Below, in pieces: positions 4,515 through 6,621 of a stretch of DNA of 6,621 bases (positions are counted from its first letter, which is position 1; each line of letters starts with the position of its first letter). This DNA is from an uncultured Clostridia bacterium. GTDB lineage: Bacteria > Bacillota > Clostridia > Christensenellales > Borkfalkiaceae. The notes under the pieces were generated by a model. The model did not search any database, was not told the origin of the DNA, and saw only the letters and a program-made list of their open reading frames with translations. The position numbers were made by a program, and so were the translations under genes. The stretch spans positions 1-6,621 of the forward strand of contig CALVPW010000024.1 of assembly GCA_944354085.1 (NCBI GenBank), in the 5' to 3' direction.

Positions 4515-6207
4515 GGCATTCCCTCACGCAGGCAAGGACGTCCTCTTCGTTGGGCCCGAATTCGGAAAAAAGCGCGCGCGCGTCACCATGCGGGATGAAG
4601 GCGTCTTTGTAGCCGAAGGCGAAGATCTGCTTGCCGCGCCCGCGAAGATGGCGTGCGACCGCGTCCCCGAGCCCGCCGATGAGCGCGTTGTCTTCGAGCG
4701 TGATCACGCAGCGCTCTTTGCGCGCATCGAGAAGTGCCTCGTCTATCGGTTTGATAAAGCGCGCGTTGACGAGCGAGACCGCAATGCCCTCTTCCGCCGC
4801 GCGATCGCATACGCGCTCGGCGAGCGAGATGCAGCGCTCCCCCGCAGCGTAAATAATTATGTCAGACATATTACTACGCCAAACTTCAAATTTCCCGATT
4901 TCAACGGGGAAAACGCCCGTTTCACTCCCCTCGCGAGGGTAACGGATGGCAAGCGGACCCGCATACGAGACGCTCATCCGAAGCATCGCACGGAATTCCG
5001 AGATGCTGCGCGGGACTGCGATCGCAAGATCGGGAATGGGTGAAAGATAACTCAGATCGAAAACGCCCTGGTGTGTTTCGCCGTCCGCCCCGGATACGCC
5101 CGCGCGGTCGATGCAAAAGGTCACGGGCAGGCGCTGACCGCAAACGTCGTGGATGATCTCGTCGTACGCGCGCTGTAAAAATGTCGAATAGATGGCAAAA
5201 TACGGTTTCATCCCCCCTGCCGCAAGCGCGGCGGAAAGAACGCAGGCGTGTTCTTCGCAGATGCCGACGTCGAACGCGCGGTCGGGATATTTCTCAAAAA
5301 ACGGGCGAAGCCCGAGCGCGTCCGTCATGGCTGCGGTCACGGCGACGATGCGTGCGTCTTTTTCGGCAAGGCGGACGAGTTCGTCGCCCAGCGCGTCCGC
5401 ATATTCCGCGCCCTTTTTTCCGAGCGTGACGCCGTGCGTAAGTTCGGGCGCTTGTTCGCAGAAGGGATGCCCTTGCCCTTTTTTGGTCGTCACGTGCAAA
5501 AGTACGCTCTCTTTTTTGAGGGCTTCCTTGGCATTTTGCATGGCGGGCAGCAGTTCCGTAAGGTCGTTTCCGTTATAAACGCCCATATAGCGCAGTCCGT
5601 AGCGCTCCCAAAGACGCACGTCGTCCGCCGTGCCTTGGTTTTTTAAGGCTTCGAGCGCGTCGTGCGTGCCGCCCACCGTGGGCGAAATGGACATTCCGTT
5701 GTCGTTCAGGATGATGAGAACGCGCGTATGGAGGGCACGCAGGCTGTTGAGCGCCTCGTATATGAGCCCGTTGTGGAAGGCGCCGTCGCCGATGAGCGCG
5801 ATCACCGAAAAACTCTCGCCTTTAAGATCGCGCGCTTTTGCGATGCCGAGCGCCGCCGAAAGCGCGGTGCCCGCATGCCCCGTATCGTAGCAGTCGTATA
5901 CGCTCTCCGTGCGCTTGGGAAAGCCCGAGATCCCGCCGCGGCTGCGTAACGTGGAAAAACGCTCGCAGCGATCGGAGAGCAGCTTGTGCGGATAGCACTG
6001 ATGCCCCACGTCGAATACGAGCTTATCGGCGGGAAAATCAAAGATGCGGTGCAGCGCAACGGTGAGCTCGACCACGCCCAAATTGGACGCAAGGTGCCCG
6101 CCGCGCGCGGAAACGGTGCGCACGATCTCTGCGCGCAGCGCTTCGCAGTCCTCTTGTAATTGTGAGAGAGAGGCGCTTTTGAGCGCCTCGTCTAAAATTC
6201 GTTGCAT
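4501..6207 (-). CDS. dxs: 1-deoxy-D-xylulose-5-phosphate synthase, short form
   Basis: Dxs condenses pyruvate and glyceraldehyde 3-phosphate with thiamine diphosphate (ThDP), the first step of the MEP isoprenoid pathway. This copy has 568 residues, whereas the family usually has about 620-640. The N-terminal ThDP domain has GGHLASNLGVVELTVALH (36-53), GHQCYPHK (68-75), GDGA (140-143) and LNDNGMSIS (167-175). The second domain has catalytic E318 in DVGICEEH (313-320), YSTFLQRAYDE (340-350) and DRAGVSGADGETHQGVFDL (367-385), with D375 and H379 conserved. The transketolase C-terminal domain starts near 440. The missing residues fall mainly after SISPTVGG (about 36 fewer than B. subtilis) and after LTHGV near 260 (about 12-15 fewer). 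The usual GPVDGH reads GVYNGN, and GDGA is followed by FHNG rather than the usual LTGG-like residues. The ATG lies 4 nt past the ispA stop, with a weak GGTGAT site. Confidence 0.95.
   Translation of the reverse strand: MQRILDEALKSASLSQLQEDCEALRAEIVRTVSARGGHLASNLGVVELTVALHRIFDFPADKLVFDVGHQCYPHKLLSDRCERFSTLRSRGGISGFPKRTESVYDCYDTGHAGTALSAALGIAKARDLKGESFSVIALIGDGAFHNGLIYEALNSLRALHTRVLIILNDNGMSISPTVGGTHDALEALKNQGTADDVRLWERYGLRYMGVYNGNDLTELLPAMQNAKEALKKESVLLHVTTKKGQGHPFCEQAPELTHGVTLGKKGAEYADALGDELVRLAEKDARIVAVTAAMTDALGLRPFFEKYPDRAFDVGICEEHACVLSAALAAGGMKPYFAIYSTFLQRAYDEIIHDVCGQRLPVTFCIDRAGVSGADGETHQGVFDLSYLSPIPDLAIAVPRSISEFRAMLRMSVSYAGPLAIRYPREGSETGVFPVEIGKFEVWRSNMSDIIIYAAGERCISLAERVCDRAAEEGIAVSLVNARFIKPIDEALLDARKERCVITLEDNALIGGLGDAVARHLRGRGKQIFAFGYKDAFIPHGDARALFSEFGPNEEDVLACVRECHARG
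4520..4525 (-). promoter_or_regulatory. Shine-Dalgarno of tlyA inside dxs
   Basis: GAGGGA on the minus strand lies 5 nt before the tlyA ATG, within the last codons of dxs. It supports the ATG at 4514 and coupled translation of the overlapping pair. Confidence 0.65.
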
Positions 6208-6211
6208 GATA

Positions 6212-6621
6212 TCACCGATCGCGGCGCAGCACGTGGGAAACGAGCGCGGATAAGAACGTGCCGTCCGCTTCCATTTCGCCGAGCAGCTTTTCGCACAGCG
6301 CGGCAGATGCCGCCGCCCGCTCGCGCGCGCCTTGTAATCCATAGACCTTGACGGCGGTGAGTTTATCTTCCGCGGCATCTTTTCCCGTCGTCTTGCCGAG
6401 CGCCGCGCTCTCGCCCACTTCATCCAAAATATCGTCCGTGAGCTGGAAAAGCCTGCCGAGTTCGAGCCCGAACGCCTCTGCTTCGCTGCGCTTTCTTCCC
6501 GCAAGATCCGCCGCCATCGCAACGGGCGCAGCCATCAGCCGCCCCGTCTTGTTGCGGTAGATAAAGGCGAGTTCCTCTTCGCCGCCGTTTTTTCCCGTAT
6601 ATAAAAGGTCGGCGGACTGCC
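6212..6621 (-). CDS. ispA: Polyprenyl (farnesyl/geranyl) diphosphate synthase, C-terminal part only
   Basis: Only the last 135 residues are present; the 5' end lies beyond the right edge. These enzymes join isopentenyl diphosphate to allylic diphosphates to make C10-C20 precursors of quinones and undecaprenyl carriers. Numbering from the first complete codon, the visible part has the KTG motif (24-26, RNKTGRLMAAP) and the second aspartate-rich motif FQLTDDILDEVGE (59-71; DDILD at 62-66), which binds magnesium and diphosphate. GKTTGKDAAEDKLT follows at 75-88, the usual lysine-bearing loop, and the protein ends after a helical stretch at RRDR. The open frame continues unbroken to the window edge, so no start can be given. 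The stop lies 4 nt before the dxs ATG, the common ispA-dxs arrangement. Product chain length (C15 or C20) cannot be told because the first DDxxD region is not visible. Confidence 0.92.
   Translation of the reverse strand, partial: QSADLLYTGKNGGEEELAFIYRNKTGRLMAAPVAMAADLAGRKRSEAEAFGLELGRLFQLTDDILDEVGESAALGKTTGKDAAEDKLTAVKVYGLQGARERAAASAALCEKLLGEMEADGTFLSALVSHVLRRDR

Noticed and set aside
4570..4581. Alternating GCGC run (GCGCGCGCGTCA region) that could be a Z-DNA or repeat element.
   Set aside because: It encodes Ala/Arg codons of dxs in a GC-rich genome, and similar short runs occur throughout the window.
3949..5043. A 364-codon open frame on the plus strand opposite tlyA and dxs.
   Set aside because: It is a shadow of two well-supported genes, with low-complexity Arg/Ser/Ala composition.
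5182..5188. TGTCGAA, a match to the Spo0A box, on the plus strand.
   Set aside because: It lies deep inside dxs coding sequence, far from any start. A 7-mer is expected by chance.
6208..6522. In-frame N-terminal extension of dxs by 105 codons into ispA.
   Set aside because: It overlaps ispA coding sequence in another frame, has no Dxs similarity, and the MQRILDEAL start aligns with normal Dxs N termini.

Overview
The window holds a stretch of GC-rich chromosome with G or C favoured at third codon positions. Every gene lies on the minus strand, so transcription runs from the right end to the left. In that order the genes are: the 3' end of ispA (farnesyl/geranyl diphosphate synthase), dxs, tlyA, nadK, argR, recN and the 5' part of spoIVB. 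This is the well-known Firmicutes 'ispA-dxs-tlyA-nadK-argR-recN-spoIVB' order. In Bacillus and Clostridium spo0A usually follows spoIVB, so it may lie just beyond coordinate 1. The SpoIVB protease points to an endospore former, or a descendant of one, most likely a GC-rich member of the Clostridia. I cannot name the genus from sequence alone.

Layout. At 6621-4501, ispA and dxs (isoprenoid precursor synthesis, MEP pathway) are separated by 4 nt, and dxs overlaps tlyA by 14 nt. At 3752-3688 a 65-nt gap after tlyA carries the only convincing housekeeping-type promoter in the window; its -10 box ends 7 nt before the nadK start codon. From there nadK, argR and recN are packed with 10-nt and 13-nt gaps. 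At 727-662 a 66-nt gap precedes spoIVB; it contains a good Shine-Dalgarno sequence and a candidate forespore sigma-G type promoter. No gap exceeds 66 nt, so there is no sizeable non-coding stretch. I see no tRNA, rRNA, CRISPR array, insertion sequence or intrinsic terminator.

How the genes fit together. IspA and Dxs act at the two ends of isoprenoid precursor supply. TlyA methylates ribosomal RNA. NadK makes NADP. ArgR senses arginine and represses its biosynthesis. RecN acts early in double-strand-break repair. SpoIVB is the forespore-secreted protease that triggers sigma-K activation in the mother cell of Bacillus. The grouping is a conserved neighbourhood rather than one pathway. The points most worth a second look are a shortened Dxs lacking the usual flexible active-site loop, an apparently leaderless nadK with a perfect palindrome over its -35 region, the sigma-G-like promoter of spoIVB, and a compact, cysteine-rich SpoIVB with a possible lipoprotein signal. 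I found no evidence of an undescribed multi-gene system here.
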